Assembly (NCBI GenBank): GCA_022709905.1
Contig: JAKLHY010000008.1
Span: 94,282 to 158,281 of the forward strand
Reading direction: 5' to 3'
Length of the DNA stretch: 64,000 bases
From: Verrucomicrobiota bacterium
GTDB lineage: Bacteria; Verrucomicrobiota; Verrucomicrobiia; Limisphaerales; UBA1319
Position numbers and translations under genes: made by a program. Position 1 is the first letter of the stretch. Each line of letters begins with the position of its first letter. Positions 46,291-55,783 of the stretch are shown here, piece by piece. A model generated the notes under the pieces. The model saw only the letters and a program-made list of their open reading frames with translations. It did not search any database and was not told the origin of the DNA.

Positions 46291-47220
46291 ATGAGTCGAA
46301 CACTCAAATACTTGCGGGCGCTGGCGGATCCGACGCGATTACGGATTTTGGCGTTATTGGAGCGAGAGGAACTGTCTGTGCATGAGATTCAGGAGATTAC
46401 GGGTTTGGGGCAATCGCGGATTTCGACTCATCTGGGATTGTTGCAGGAGGTGGGATTTCTGGAGTCGCGGCGGGAGGGCAAGCGGATCTTTTATCGGTTT
46501 CATCGTCGGGCGGATGAGGGGACGAGGGAGTATATGGAATTGGCGGGGCAGGGGGCGCGTGAACTGCCTGAGCATGCGTCGGACTTGGTCAATCTGAAGC
46601 GGATTCTTGGGAGGCGTCAGGATCAAGCGCAGCTCTATTTCAATCAGGTGGCGGGTCGATTTGACCGGAGCTATGGGCCGGGGAGATCCTGGCAGGCGTT
46701 TGGCCAGCTTTTGTTGCGGATTCTACCTCCCTTGGTGGTGGCGGATCTGGGATCGGGGGAAGGCTTGGTCAGTGAGCTGTTGGCGCGTCGCGCGAAGAAG
46801 GTGATTGCGGTGGACAACTCGGAGAAGATTGTCGCATTTGGGGCCGCCAAGGCCAGGAAGAACGGCCTCAAGAACCTGGAGTTTCGGCTGGGTGATTTGC
46901 AGGAGCCTCCGATTGATGCCTCGAGTGTGGATTTAGTGATCTTGAGCCAGGCATTGCATCACGCGGCCCATCCTGCGCAGGCGGTTCGATCGGCTTATCG
47001 CATTTTGCGGCCCGGAGGACAGGTGGCGATTCTGGATTTGCGGGAGCATCATTTCGAGCAGGCGCGTGATCTTCACGGGGATTTATGGTTGGGTTTATCG
47101 GCGGGAGAATTGCTGCAATGGCTTGAGGATGCCGGCTTTCGAAAGACGGAAGTGACTGTGGTGGCCCGCGAGGAAGAGCCGCCATATTTTGAAACGATTC
47201 TGGCCTGTGGTGAGAAATAG
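46291..47220 (+). CDS. ArsR-family repressor fused to a SAM-dependent methyltransferase domain
   Basis: 309 aa. Residues 1-95 are a winged helix-turn-helix of the ArsR/SmtB type (RALADPTRLRILALLEREELSVHEIQ, LGQSRISTHLGLLQEVGFLESR as recognition helix, GKRIFYRF wing); no metal-binding Cys pair is seen. Residues about 140-305 are a class I methyltransferase (VVADLGSGEGLVSELLAR motif I, KVIAVDNSEKI acidic loop, LVILSQALHHAAHPAQAV). Divergent from metK-ahcY with shared control DNA, which suggests it senses SAM or SAH and regulates the SAM cycle. ArsR regulators of this cycle (SahR) are known in Proteobacteria; this fused form beside metK is inferred to be analogous. Confidence 0.88.
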   Translation: MSRTLKYLRALADPTRLRILALLEREELSVHEIQEITGLGQSRISTHLGLLQEVGFLESRREGKRIFYRFHRRADEGTREYMELAGQGARELPEHASDLVNLKRILGRRQDQAQLYFNQVAGRFDRSYGPGRSWQAFGQLLLRILPPLVVADLGSGEGLVSELLARRAKKVIAVDNSEKIVAFGAAKARKNGLKNLEFRLGDLQEPPIDASSVDLVILSQALHHAAHPAQAVRSAYRILRPGGQVAILDLREHHFEQARDLHGDLWLGLSAGELLQWLEDAGFRKTEVTVVAREEEPPYFETILACGEK

Positions 47221-47439
47221 CAATCGGATCGTTGCCCCCACGGCGGTCATTCTTTTGGCCAGGCACTTCGTTGCGCCTCCCTTACAGATCTAATGGGGGA
47301 TATGCGCGGTCGACGCGCCAGGAATAAGGCCATGACTCGAGGCTGGCCAAATTTGAGGCCCGAAGCTTTCTGACCGTCGGGAGTGACGGATGGCTCGATG
47401 AGCCGCTGCATGCTCTGCTGGCTGAACCGACAGTTTTGA

Positions 47440-47603
47440 CGGGTCCGCTTCCCCTCCAGAAACCGTTGTCCAGGGCTTCAAAATCAATCCCTTCCTTTTC
47501 GAGCTGGCGTTTGGCCCATTCATGGCCCTTGAGGTAAAGGCGATCGAGACATTCGACGCTCAGCGTGACCTGTTCATCGAGGATCGCTTTGAGGCGCAGC
47601 TTG
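47440..47603 (-). pseudogene. Remnant of a conserved hypothetical gene with large internal deletion
   Basis: The minus strand reads KLRLKAILDEQVTLSVECL then DRLYLKGHEWAKRQLEKEGI and DFEALDNGF without a stop. From memory of a family of several hundred residues (start LRLKAIL.E.VTL.VECLDRLYLNGY, much later NGHEWAKRQL....I.F..LDNGF), the two blocks should be far apart; here they are joined in frame. No start codon precedes the first block (CTA ACC AAG), which directly follows the TIGR03790 stop at 47605. Likely decayed mobile-associated DNA. The recollection of the family is unverified. Confidence 0.55.
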
Positions 47604-47604
47604 G

Positions 47605-49305
47605 TTAGGATTTTTTGGACGGGGAATTCGTTTGACTTGGGGCGGGAGGGATTAGGCGATTAATTTCGCGCAAGTGAGCCTCAGCGTCGTTTTTGCGACC
47701 CAGGGAACGGGCGAGGTCATAGAGCTTTTGGTGGACGAGGACAGGTTCCGGAAATTCGGGATGGTTCTTGAGGAACTCCTGATAGACGGAGTAAGCCTGT
47801 TCGGGTTGTTTTTGGACGGTAAGAAACCGGGCCATTTCCAGTTCCACGCGGACGGCTTGTTGAGGGGAGGGGTGGAGTTTGAGAACGCGTCGATAGGCAT
47901 CGATTGCGAAGTCAATTTGGTTTTGTCCCACGAGCAGTTCGGCCAGTTTCTCCTCGAGAACAGCGCTTTGGGCGCGCAGGGGGAGTTGGTTGAGGAAAGC
48001 GATGAGTGGGTCGGGATTCATGCCTGAGGCGGCGTTCATATTGATGGAGCGCAGATGGGACCACTCCAGGAGGGGGCTTTGGGTTTCGGTGAGTCGGCTG
48101 TGCTGGGTTTGGGGATCGCGGGCAAAAGGACGATAGAGGGGATCGCCCACGACGGTGGTTTGCCAGGAGAGCATGGATTGGCTGGCGTAGGCGGCTTCGC
48201 CGAAAGAGAATCCGCCCAGCAGCCGGGCAAAGAAGACGGCCAGATTGGGTGTGCCGGCCAGGTAGGGTTCGTAGACGCAGCCCATGGTGGCGGTTGCGCC
48301 CTTGTCGAGCAGAGGCCCCACCCAGTATTGTGTGGCATTCCGGATTTCGTGGCCACTAAAGGAATGGAGGTGATAAGCGATGGCCCCGGGCATGAACTCG
48401 ACCTTGGGACGCGTGAAAGGACCTGAAACGTGGGAATCATACCAACCTGCATAGAGGGCGACATGGCTGAGGGGAAACGAGGGAGAAAAGGTGGGGGGCG
48501 AGTCGTTCAGGACCGTTTCAAACCCGAGTCGGCGCGCGCAGGCGGCGGCGGCGCGGATCCATTCGTCTCCCATTTTGTATTCGCCGTTGGTCAAGCCGCG
48601 GGCATCGAAATAGGCCCGTCCCCATAAGCCCTGGGATTCAGCCTCGAGGGCGCGATCGACCAGGCCGCGTGCGATGGCCGGGGAGGGGCCGTCCAATCGG
48701 GCCACGATGAGCAAACCGCCCAGCGGATTGATTTGGAGACCTTCGTTTGCTCCGTAAAGGAGATTATTGACCGGGCCAAAAAGCCGGATGCCTTGATCGA
48801 ACAAGGGCAGAAGGCTGAGTTCGCTATCGACGGCGGCCTCGTTGCGGCGCAATTCGATCCGGACCCGGTCCATGCCGGTTTCCACGATATTGGTGTCGGG
48901 CGCGATCCGCACGGGGACGCCGTAACAGAGGACGGCGTAACGGATTTTGAAGGCGGAGACCTCCTGGTAAACGGAGCCGGGGCGTTCTCGGGTGGCGGGG
49001 ACGATGCGGGGACTGAGGGTGAAGAACTGATTGGTGGTCAGCAAATCAAAAAGCGGTTTTTGGAGTTTCTCCTGAAAGGTATTTCGCGAAATGGTTTCGC
49101 TGGCGGGCAGATCGAAGCCGAATAGCTGATTGGTGGGAACCTGACGGTGGCGGGCATAATCATCAGCAAGCTCCCGGGAGGCAGGGACATTCTGGTTATA
49201 AACGACAATGACGGTGTCTCCTTCGCGCGATTGGGCGGCGCGGGCGAGGAAGGTTCCGGCCAACAGCAGACAGATCCAGGGCACTATGGAGAGGGGGCGT
49301 ATCAT
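47605..49305 (-). CDS. Secreted TIGR03790-type protein with TPR-like C-terminus
   Basis: 566 aa; signal peptide [22 protein letters not shown]. The body matches the TIGR03790 family ([26 protein letters not shown] start; [80 protein letters not shown]), a clan distantly like caspase-fold/C25 peptidases; whether it is a peptidase is unknown. The last 130 residues look like TPR helices ([19 protein letters not shown]). ATG 49305 overlaps the MBL gene stop (ATGA), so the two are coupled. Confidence 0.85.
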   Translation of the reverse strand: MIRPLSIVPWICLLLAGTFLARAAQSREGDTVIVVYNQNVPASRELADDYARHRQVPTNQLFGFDLPASETISRNTFQEKLQKPLFDLLTTNQFFTLSPRIVPATRERPGSVYQEVSAFKIRYAVLCYGVPVRIAPDTNIVETGMDRVRIELRRNEAAVDSELSLLPLFDQGIRLFGPVNNLLYGANEGLQINPLGGLLIVARLDGPSPAIARGLVDRALEAESQGLWGRAYFDARGLTNGEYKMGDEWIRAAAACARRLGFETVLNDSPPTFSPSFPLSHVALYAGWYDSHVSGPFTRPKVEFMPGAIAYHLHSFSGHEIRNATQYWVGPLLDKGATATMGCVYEPYLAGTPNLAVFFARLLGGFSFGEAAYASQSMLSWQTTVVGDPLYRPFARDPQTQHSRLTETQSPLLEWSHLRSINMNAASGMNPDPLIAFLNQLPLRAQSAVLEEKLAELLVGQNQIDFAIDAYRRVLKLHPSPQQAVRVELEMARFLTVQKQPEQAYSVYQEFLKNHPEFPEPVLVHQKLYDLARSLGRKNDAEAHLREINRLIPPAPSQTNSPSKKS

Positions 49306-50108
49306 GGGCAAGCGAGGTCATGGGAGGGCCAGTCCACTCGGAGTCCATCATAGGCCAATTCAATGCCGGGCGGCATTTCAGCCTGGTCGAGGTCGTGGTC
49401 GTAATCGTGGGTCAGGTGGGTGAGCAAGGTCCGGCGAGCGCCAATTCGGCGGGCTGCCGCCAGGGCTTCATCGAGGCACATATGGGTATAATGGGGCTGG
49501 CGGCGCAATCCATCCAGGGCCACGACTTCGACGCCTTGAACGCTGGAGAGGGCCGGGGCGGGGACCTCTTTGCAGTCGCAGAGGTAGGCGAAGCGTTTTT
49601 TTTGGTTTTGGATAAAGAGAAAGCCGCACGATTGGATTCGGCCGTGGGGAAGGGCGAGAGGAACGACTTCGAGGTCGCCCAAGGAGAAGGAACCATCGAT
49701 CACACGGGGATCGGGGGCGAAATAGCCCTTGGGGATGGGATTTCCTGCGAAGGCATAGGCAAAAACTCGGCGGAGATCGGCCATGGTGGGCGCGGTGGCG
49801 TAGATCGGCAAAGGAATGCCATCGCGCAAGTCGCAAAATCGCCGGCAGTCGTCCATGCCCATGATATGATCGGCGTGGGCGTGGGTAATCAGCACGGCAT
49901 CCAGCTGGCGGATGTTTTCGCGCAGCATTTGCAGGCGGAATTCGGGCGTGGTGTCAATCACCAGGCGGACGTGGTCTGTGGCAACATAGACGGAGGGACG
50001 AGTGCGGTGATTTCGAGGATTGGCCAGGAAGGAGGGAGGATACTCCTTGCCAATCACCGGCACCCCTTGAGAGGTGCCGGACCCGAGAACAATCATCGTA
50101 AAAGCCAT
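49302..50108 (-). CDS. MBL-fold metallohydrolase (PhnP-like phosphodiesterase group)
   Basis: 268 aa, cytoplasmic. [14 protein letters not shown] at the N-terminus and the zinc motif [14 protein letters not shown] (HxHxDH, about residue 76) are typical of the PhnP/RNase Z-like branch, which includes cyclic phosphodiesterases; further metal ligands are seen in ALPHGR and [14 protein letters not shown] 50108 ([11 protein letters not shown]) is preferred to ATG 50132. Divergent from recN. Confidence 0.88.
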   Translation of the reverse strand: MAFTMIVLGSGTSQGVPVIGKEYPPSFLANPRNHRTRPSVYVATDHVRLVIDTTPEFRLQMLRENIRQLDAVLITHAHADHIMGMDDCRRFCDLRDGIPLPIYATAPTMADLRRVFAYAFAGNPIPKGYFAPDPRVIDGSFSLGDLEVVPLALPHGRIQSCGFLFIQNQKKRFAYLCDCKEVPAPALSSVQGVEVVALDGLRRQPHYTHMCLDEALAAARRIGARRTLLTHLTHDYDHDLDQAEMPPGIELAYDGLRVDWPSHDLACP

Positions 50109-50308
50109 TGTGCCGACTCGCGTTGTTTTCAAAGGGGATCAACTGGGCTCCCCCTGTTATCTTCGTGGCCGGGAGGCGACAGCCCCGACGGCCGGGGCCA
50201 ATATGCCTTTGACGCCCATGGCCGTGCAATCGGTTATTTGAAGATGCGCGGAATTTTCTTTGCCCCGAGCGCGAGCTTGCGTCAAATTCGGGTCCTGGCC
50301 ACGAGACC

Positions 50309-52051
50309 ATGTTAACCATATTACGCATTAGAAATCTGGCGTTGGTCCATGACCTTACGCTTGAGTTGCGGCCCGGGTACAACGCGATCACGGGAGAAAC
50401 CGGCGCCGGCAAGTCCATTTTAATTGGCGCCCTGAATCTTGTGCTGGGTGACCGAGCCGAGCGCGGTTTGATTCGTTCGGGCGCGGACAGCTGCGCGGTG
50501 GAGGCTGTTTTCGATATCAACCGGGTGCGAGGTCCGATTCCGCGTCTGCTGGAGGAGAACGGTCTGGAGCCTTGCAGCGAGGAGCAGTTGGTTGTGAAAC
50601 GGACCTGCAGCGCAACAGGAGCCAACCGGCAGTTTGTCAATGGATCGCCCACGACGCTTCAGGTCTTGGACAGTCTCGGGCAATGGCTGGTGGACATTCA
50701 TGGTCCGCATGATCACCAATCCCTGCTCCATCCGGCCCGGCAACTGGCGTTGCTCGATGCTTTTGCCGGTTTGGACACGGCGCGCGAAAGATTCGGCCGG
50801 CTGGCCGCGGAACGCCGCGAGTTGGAACGTCGGCGATTGGATCTGGGATCGGATGATCAGACCTATCAGCAGCAGCTGGATCTGTTGAGACATCAGGTGC
50901 GTGAAATCGAGGCAGCCCGGCTCCAGCCGGCAGAAGACCAGCGGATCGAGCAGGAGTTCCATCGACTGAGCAATTCGGCGCGGTTGCTGCAGCTGAGTCA
51001 GGCGGCTTTGAGCTGTTTATCGGACGATGAACAGGGGGTGCTGAACCGGATGGACGTGTTGGGAAAAGTCTTGCATGAGCTCAGGCGCCTGGATGCGGCG
51101 GTTGAACCTCTCCACGAAGCGGAGGAACAAGCGCGTTCAGCGTTGCGCGAGCTGCAGACAGGTCTGGCGCGGTATGCCGATCATGTGGAATTGGACCCGG
51201 GAAGGTTGCAGGAACTGGAGGAGCGGCTCAACGTGCTGCAGTCCTTGAAGCGCAAGTATGGTCCCAAGCTGGATCAAGTCATGGCTTTTGGCGAAAACGC
51301 CCAACAGAAGCTCAAGCAACTCGAGCAACGCGATGGAGAAAGGGCGCGTTTGTCGGATGAAATCCGCAAAACCGACGAGGCGCTCTGGGAAGCCGGCCAG
51401 CAATTGTCCGGGCAGCGCCAGCGGGCGATTTCCCGGTTTAATCGCGCGGTCACGCGGCAGTTGCGGGATCTCGGTTTTCATCAGAGCCAGTTCGATGTTC
51501 AGCTCGCCTCCTTAAGCCGGGCGGCGGTGACGGCGATGCAGTTTCCATCGAGCGGCTTGGACAGCCTCGAGTTCATTTTTGCCCCTAATCCCGGAGAGCC
51601 GCCACGTGGCTTGCGCACCATTGCCTCGTCAGGCGAAATGGCGCGGGTCATGCTTGCCCTTAAAACCGTGTTGGCCGCCGAGGACGAGGTGCCTGTCCTG
51701 ATCTTCGACGAGGTGGATGCGAATGTCGGGGGGGAGACCTCCGCGATTGTGGGAGAGAAGATGCGGCAGATTGGGGCGAATCATCAGGTGTTGTGCATCA
51801 CACATCTGGCCCCGGTGGCGGCTTGTGCCTCCGCCCATTTTGTGGTCAGCAAAAGAATCCAGGAAGGCCGCACCGTGACCGAGGTTCAGCCTCTGGAAGG
51901 CTCGGATCGAATCCAGGAGCTGGCTCGGATGCTGGGGGGGCGGTCGGAGGCGGCGCTTCAGCACGCCCGTGCCTTGCTTGCGCACGCGGCAACGTTATCC
52001 CCCAAGGCCTCGCCTGAGAGGGCCCCCCACCAAAGACAACACGAGGACTGA
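50309..52051 (+). CDS. recN: DNA repair ATPase RecN
   Basis: SMC-like protein acting at double-strand breaks (580 aa). Walker A GETGAGKS at residues 29-36, long coiled coil from about 150 to 400 (LAAERRELERRRLDLGSD, EEQARSALRELQTGL), then ASSGEMARVMLALKTVLA (signature) and PVLIFDEVDANVGGETSAIVG (Walker B) with the D-loop and VLCITHLAPVAA near the end. Complete relative to the family. Convergent with the bioF operon; no LexA-like box recognised upstream. Confidence 0.95.
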   Translation: MLTILRIRNLALVHDLTLELRPGYNAITGETGAGKSILIGALNLVLGDRAERGLIRSGADSCAVEAVFDINRVRGPIPRLLEENGLEPCSEEQLVVKRTCSATGANRQFVNGSPTTLQVLDSLGQWLVDIHGPHDHQSLLHPARQLALLDAFAGLDTARERFGRLAAERRELERRRLDLGSDDQTYQQQLDLLRHQVREIEAARLQPAEDQRIEQEFHRLSNSARLLQLSQAALSCLSDDEQGVLNRMDVLGKVLHELRRLDAAVEPLHEAEEQARSALRELQTGLARYADHVELDPGRLQELEERLNVLQSLKRKYGPKLDQVMAFGENAQQKLKQLEQRDGERARLSDEIRKTDEALWEAGQQLSGQRQRAISRFNRAVTRQLRDLGFHQSQFDVQLASLSRAAVTAMQFPSSGLDSLEFIFAPNPGEPPRGLRTIASSGEMARVMLALKTVLAAEDEVPVLIFDEVDANVGGETSAIVGEKMRQIGANHQVLCITHLAPVAACASAHFVVSKRIQEGRTVTEVQPLEGSDRIQELARMLGGRSEAALQHARALLAHAATLSPKASPERAPHQRQHED

Positions 52052-52084
52052 AACTGGAATCCGTCAACGAGAAACCGAAGCAGC

Positions 52085-52100
52085 GCGGAATTCATTCCGC
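52085..52100. terminator. Hairpin between convergent recN and bioF
   Basis: GCGGAA-TTCA-TTCCGC forms a tight 6-bp stem and 4-base loop in the gap between the two stops. No T-run follows on either strand, so terminator function is tentative. Confidence 0.35.
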
Positions 52101-52154
52101 TTGAGCGCGCCCGGCAGAGTGAAGGCCGCAGTTGGTTGCCTCGGGCCGTTGCTC

Positions 52155-53390
52155 TCATGTTGTTTGGGACGGGTCCAGGGCTTTGAGCAGGGATTCGACC
52201 TCTTCAAAAGTGTGATTGGATGTAAAGGTGATGCGAAGGCGAGCCGCGCCCTTGGCGACAGCAGGAAAGCGAATCGCCGGAACCAGGAATCCTGCTTGAT
52301 CGAGCCGCGTGGACATTTGAAGAGCGGCAGACTCCTCTCCGAGGATCCAGGGGTGGATGGCCCGGAAAGGGGGATCCAGACGGGTGGCGGGAGGGCTTGA
52401 GCGGGCTGTGGCATCGCCGATTTTGGCCATTCCCTCGCTGAAGCGGCCTGCCAGGCGCCGCAAATGATCAAGACGATGGGCGCCTTCGGGGGAGGCGATG
52501 ACTTGGAGGGCAGCGATGGCGGCGGCCGCGCTGGCCGGACAGGGGGCGGTGGAGAATATGAAAGTGCGAGCCCGGTTGATCAGGCAGTCGATCAGGAGGC
52601 GGGACCCGCAGATGAAACCGCCGCTGCTGCCAATCGCTTTGCTCAAGGTACCCATCTGGACTTCAATTCGATCCGAGACCTTCTGGTCCTCGATGAGTCC
52701 CCGGCGATTCGGACCGTAAAGCCCGGTCGCATGGGCTTCGTCCACCATGAGCCATGCGCCGTAACGGTCTTTCAGATCGGCCAAATCGCGCAGCGGCGCC
52801 AAATCGCCATCCATGGAAAACACGGATTCCGTTGCGATCAGGATGCGGGCGCGCGAGGCTGGAGATGGTTTTTGCGCACCGCGATCGAGGCGGCGCAAGA
52901 TCTGTTCGAGCCTGTCCATGTCATTATGCGGATAGACAAGAAGGCGGGCGCCACTGAGGCGTGCGGCATCGACGATACAGGCATGGGCCAGACGGTCGAT
53001 GACGATCACATCTCCTTTTCCCACGAGGGCCGTGATCGCGCCCAGGGCGGCCGCGTAACCGGCCGAGAAGGTCAGGGCGGCTTCGGTTTGTTTAAACTGG
53101 GCCAGGGCGGTTTCGAGTTCGTGGTGGACCGACAGGGAACCGCAAATCAATCGGGAGGATCCACTGCCTGCACCGTAGAGGGCAACGGCATTGGCCGCCT
53201 GGCTTTTGAGGGCCGGATCATTCGCGAGTCCGAGATAATCGTTTGATGAAAAATTCAACCGGGGTTTTCCGTCGATCTGGATATGGATGGCCTGGGGGCC
53301 GTCGATCTGGCGGAGCTTGCGAAGGAGATTGTGCTGGTGGAATTGCGCCAGGCGTTCCGAGAGGAGGTGGTCAAATTCGGATGGGTTCAT
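52155..53390 (-). CDS. bioF: 8-amino-7-oxononanoate synthase family (alpha-oxoamine synthase)
   Basis: PLP enzyme that condenses an acyl thioester with an amino acid; in biotin synthesis, pimeloyl-ACP/CoA with alanine to give KAPA. 411 aa. RLNFSSNDYLGLA, GSGSSRLICGSLSVHHELE, FSAGYAAALGAIT, VDEAHATGLYGPNRRG (PLP-binding Asp/His) and MGTLSKAIGSSGGF (Schiff-base Lys, about residue 245) are present. Translationally coupled to the SDR gene (ATGA). bioA, bioB and bioD are not in the window, so assignment to biotin instead of another oxoamine synthase is likely, not certain. Confidence 0.85.
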   Translation of the reverse strand: MNPSEFDHLLSERLAQFHQHNLLRKLRQIDGPQAIHIQIDGKPRLNFSSNDYLGLANDPALKSQAANAVALYGAGSGSSRLICGSLSVHHELETALAQFKQTEAALTFSAGYAAALGAITALVGKGDVIVIDRLAHACIVDAARLSGARLLVYPHNDMDRLEQILRRLDRGAQKPSPASRARILIATESVFSMDGDLAPLRDLADLKDRYGAWLMVDEAHATGLYGPNRRGLIEDQKVSDRIEVQMGTLSKAIGSSGGFICGSRLLIDCLINRARTFIFSTAPCPASAAAAIAALQVIASPEGAHRLDHLRRLAGRFSEGMAKIGDATARSSPPATRLDPPFRAIHPWILGEESAALQMSTRLDQAGFLVPAIRFPAVAKGAARLRITFTSNHTFEEVESLLKALDPSQTT

Positions 53391-54115
53391 GTCCAGGGGC
53401 TGATGCGGCTATCGAGTTGAAAGACCTGGCCGGAGACATTTTTCATGGTGGCAAGGAAGACGATGAACCGGGCTACTTCATCGAGGCTATTGAGGCGTTG
53501 GAGGGCGTTTTCTTTGACCAACGCCGATCGCTGATCCTGGCTCAAGCGTGCGGTCATTGGGGTGGGCAGCACTCCGGGCAGGACGGCATTGACCTGAACT
53601 TGGTCTGGTCCAAGCTCCCGGGCCAGAGAGGCCGAAAGACCCAGCAATCCCGCTTTGGCGGCGGCATACGCCGACTGACCACGGCTTCCCTGTCGGCCTG
53701 CGAAGGAGGCAATATTGATGATGTGTCCTCCGCCCTGGTTGGCCATGGGGACGGCTGCGGCGCGGCAACAAAAAAAGGCCCCTTTGAGATTGACCGAAAG
53801 CTGTTGTTCCCAGGAGACATCGTCGACTTGCCAGCAGGGATCGTCGATCGCGATTCCGGCGTTGTTGACGAGGACATCCACGGCGCGCCAATGAAGGAGG
53901 ACGGATTGAATCATTTGATTCACCTGACAGGCCTGCGTGATGTCTCCCGATATCTGAAGCAGGTTTGGATCCGACTGGTGAAGAACAGAATGATGGTATT
54001 GAGCGGCGACTCGCCAGTCTTGGGCAAGAAATTGCCGCGCCAATTCCTGTCCCAGTCCGCCGGCGGCTCCGGTGATGAGCACCACTTTTTTTCGAGACGA
54101 TAGTTCCGGAGTCAT
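53387..54115 (-). CDS. Short-chain dehydrogenase/reductase (FabG-like)
   Basis: NAD(P)-dependent classical SDR, 242 aa. VVLITGAAGGLGQELARQ (TGxxxGxG), VLVNNAGIAI (NNAG), IINIASFAGRQG with the catalytic Ser, and SAYAAAKAGLLG (YxxxK) are complete. The C-terminal GQVFQLDSRI replaces the usual G-x-x-x-x-V-D-G-G. ATG 54115 overlaps the amidohydrolase stop and its stop overlaps bioF start, both ATGA. Might act on the pimeloyl or acyl chain that feeds BioF; that is inference from context. Confidence 0.88.
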   Translation of the reverse strand: MTPELSSRKKVVLITGAAGGLGQELARQFLAQDWRVAAQYHHSVLHQSDPNLLQISGDITQACQVNQMIQSVLLHWRAVDVLVNNAGIAIDDPCWQVDDVSWEQQLSVNLKGAFFCCRAAAVPMANQGGGHIINIASFAGRQGSRGQSAYAAAKAGLLGLSASLARELGPDQVQVNAVLPGVLPTPMTARLSQDQRSALVKENALQRLNSLDEVARFIVFLATMKNVSGQVFQLDSRISPWT

Positions 54116-55365
54116 GGACTGCCAAACGAGGGGGGGATTATCCAACGTCCTTGGATCATGGAATTCCGGACTGGACTGGGATCGCGGGTCAGGAATTCGT
54201 AGACGTCGTCGGGCGAGCCGTCATAAGACCAGGCGCTCAAGTCGGCGCATGCGCCCGGTCGGATTTCGCCCAGGGAACCGGTCTGGCCCAGGGCCCGTGC
54301 GGCGTTGACGGTGGCCATTTCAACAATGGATTGAGGGGAAAGACCGGGGTGTTGTTGGGCCAGGCATCGCATTTCCGCAGTCAGACTGAGATTCAACTTC
54401 GAGGGGGAGCATGCGGTGACGCTGGCCAGGCTATCGGTCCCAAGGCAGAGATTGACTCCCGATTTTCGGAGTGGCCCGAGGGGAAAGTCGCGATGACGGA
54501 AGAAGGCATGGCTGCGGGGACAATGAACGACATTGACTTGGTTTTTGCCAAGCAGGCAGGCATCGGCATCCTCCAGGTAATTGAGGTGGACAGCCAGGCA
54601 CAGGGGGGACAATACCCCGAGGGCATTCAGAAGGCTGATGGGGGAGCGAGAGCCGCAATCGGCCATGTTCCTCATGGATTTCAGCCAGTCATGAAGGGGG
54701 CCCCGACGGTGCTTGAACATGTCGAATTCGGCTTCGGATTCGGCCAGGTGAATCGACCAGACACGGCCTGCCTTTTCGGACCAGTTTTGTGCCAGCCGGA
54801 TCATGACAGAGCTGGCGGTGTAGGGGGCATGGGGGGAGAGCCCCCGGATTCCCGGGAGATCCTCGAGAGCTCCGATGCGCAATGCGGCAGCCTGCAACCG
54901 GTCAGAGGGAGAGGGATCCGGTTTCAGGTCGATTAACTCCAGGAAGGAGAAAATCCGAAGCGGTGTGGTGGGAAGCAATTGTCCGAGAAGGTCTGAGTAG
55001 CTTTCGATATTCGCGACGGTCGTGACGCCCGAGCTCAGCAACATGGCCGCGCCTGCCCGCCAGGATTGGATCACGTCGGCATCGGTCCAGGTGGCTTTAA
55101 GAGCAAGCAGGGCGGAGATCCAATCGGGAAATGATTTGGGCGGAAGGAGCAATCCCGCCATGCGGGTATAGTCGAGGTGGCAGTGGGCGTTTATGAGTCC
55201 CGGGAAAAGAACGACAGGTCCCAGGTCGACGACAGATTCTCCAGCCTCTGGCAAACGGGAATCCCAGCGATCCACCGAAAGGATACGTCCTTCCAAGACT
55301 CGAATGGCGCCGTTGTCGAAGGGCGGCCGGGAAACGGGGGCAATGACACGAGCCCGCAGGATCAC
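54112..55365 (-). CDS. Amidohydrolase-family deaminase
   Basis: Cytoplasmic metal-dependent amidohydrolase (417 aa) starting at GTG 55365. Motifs in order: FPGLINAHCHLDYTRMAG (HxH, about residue 60), HAPYTASS, IHLAESEAEFDMF (His/Glu), VHLNYLEDADA, VVHCPRSHAFFRHRDFPLG and LGTDSLASVTACS (metal Asp). This set resembles aminodeoxyfutalosine deaminase (menaquinone futalosine pathway) and the SsnA/AtzF-like branch; HCPRSHxFF in particular points to the former. No other futalosine genes are nearby. Follows raiA by 8 bases and is coupled to the SDR gene. Confidence 0.75.
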   Translation of the reverse strand: MILRARVIAPVSRPPFDNGAIRVLEGRILSVDRWDSRLPEAGESVVDLGPVVLFPGLINAHCHLDYTRMAGLLLPPKSFPDWISALLALKATWTDADVIQSWRAGAAMLLSSGVTTVANIESYSDLLGQLLPTTPLRIFSFLELIDLKPDPSPSDRLQAAALRIGALEDLPGIRGLSPHAPYTASSVMIRLAQNWSEKAGRVWSIHLAESEAEFDMFKHRRGPLHDWLKSMRNMADCGSRSPISLLNALGVLSPLCLAVHLNYLEDADACLLGKNQVNVVHCPRSHAFFRHRDFPLGPLRKSGVNLCLGTDSLASVTACSPSKLNLSLTAEMRCLAQQHPGLSPQSIVEMATVNAARALGQTGSLGEIRPGACADLSAWSYDGSPDDVYEFLTRDPSPVRNSMIQGRWIIPPSFGSP

Positions 55366-55373
55366 GGCCTTTA

Positions 55374-55730
55374 TCAGGTCAGGGCTTCGTCCTGTTGTTT
55401 TCGTTTGGTCGCAGCCGCCTGGGAGTGTTTCCGGGCTTTGAACTTGCTTCGGCGTTTGCTGATTTGTTGCTCCATTTTCTTCATCGCCAGGTCAATAGCG
55501 CTATTCAGATCGCTCTCGGAATCCTCGGCAAAGAGGTCGGGTCCGCGCACTGCCAGCCGGATGGAGCAGCTGAGCTGACGTTCGGGAACTTTGGTTTTGT
55601 CATGCACGATCGTCACCCGGGCCTCGACCGCGCGATGGTCTTTGCGTTCGAGTTTCTTGATACGATCAAGGAGGCGATCTTCGAGTTCCTGGGTCAGTTT
55701 GACGTTATGCGTCGAGAGGATGAATTTCAT
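55374..55730 (-). CDS. raiA: Ribosome-associated inhibitor / hibernation-promoting factor (short form)
   Basis: 118 aa. MKFILSTHNVKLTQELEDRLLDRIKKLER and the VTIVHDKTKVPERQLSCSIRL beta-strands match the S30AE/RaiA fold that blocks the decoding site in stationary phase, with DLNSAIDLAMKKMEQQISKRRSK as the second helix and a basic tail. It lacks the long-form C-terminal dimerisation domain. ATG 55730 is preferred over 55745. Sits in the hisS-xylB-raiA-amidohydrolase run. Confidence 0.9.
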   Translation of the reverse strand: MKFILSTHNVKLTQELEDRLLDRIKKLERKDHRAVEARVTIVHDKTKVPERQLSCSIRLAVRGPDLFAEDSESDLNSAIDLAMKKMEQQISKRRSKFKARKHSQAAATKRKQQDEALT

Positions 55731-55783
55731 TGGCTCACCATACAATCGTTAAGGGTCATTGTCCATGGGCGCTGCGAGGTTTT

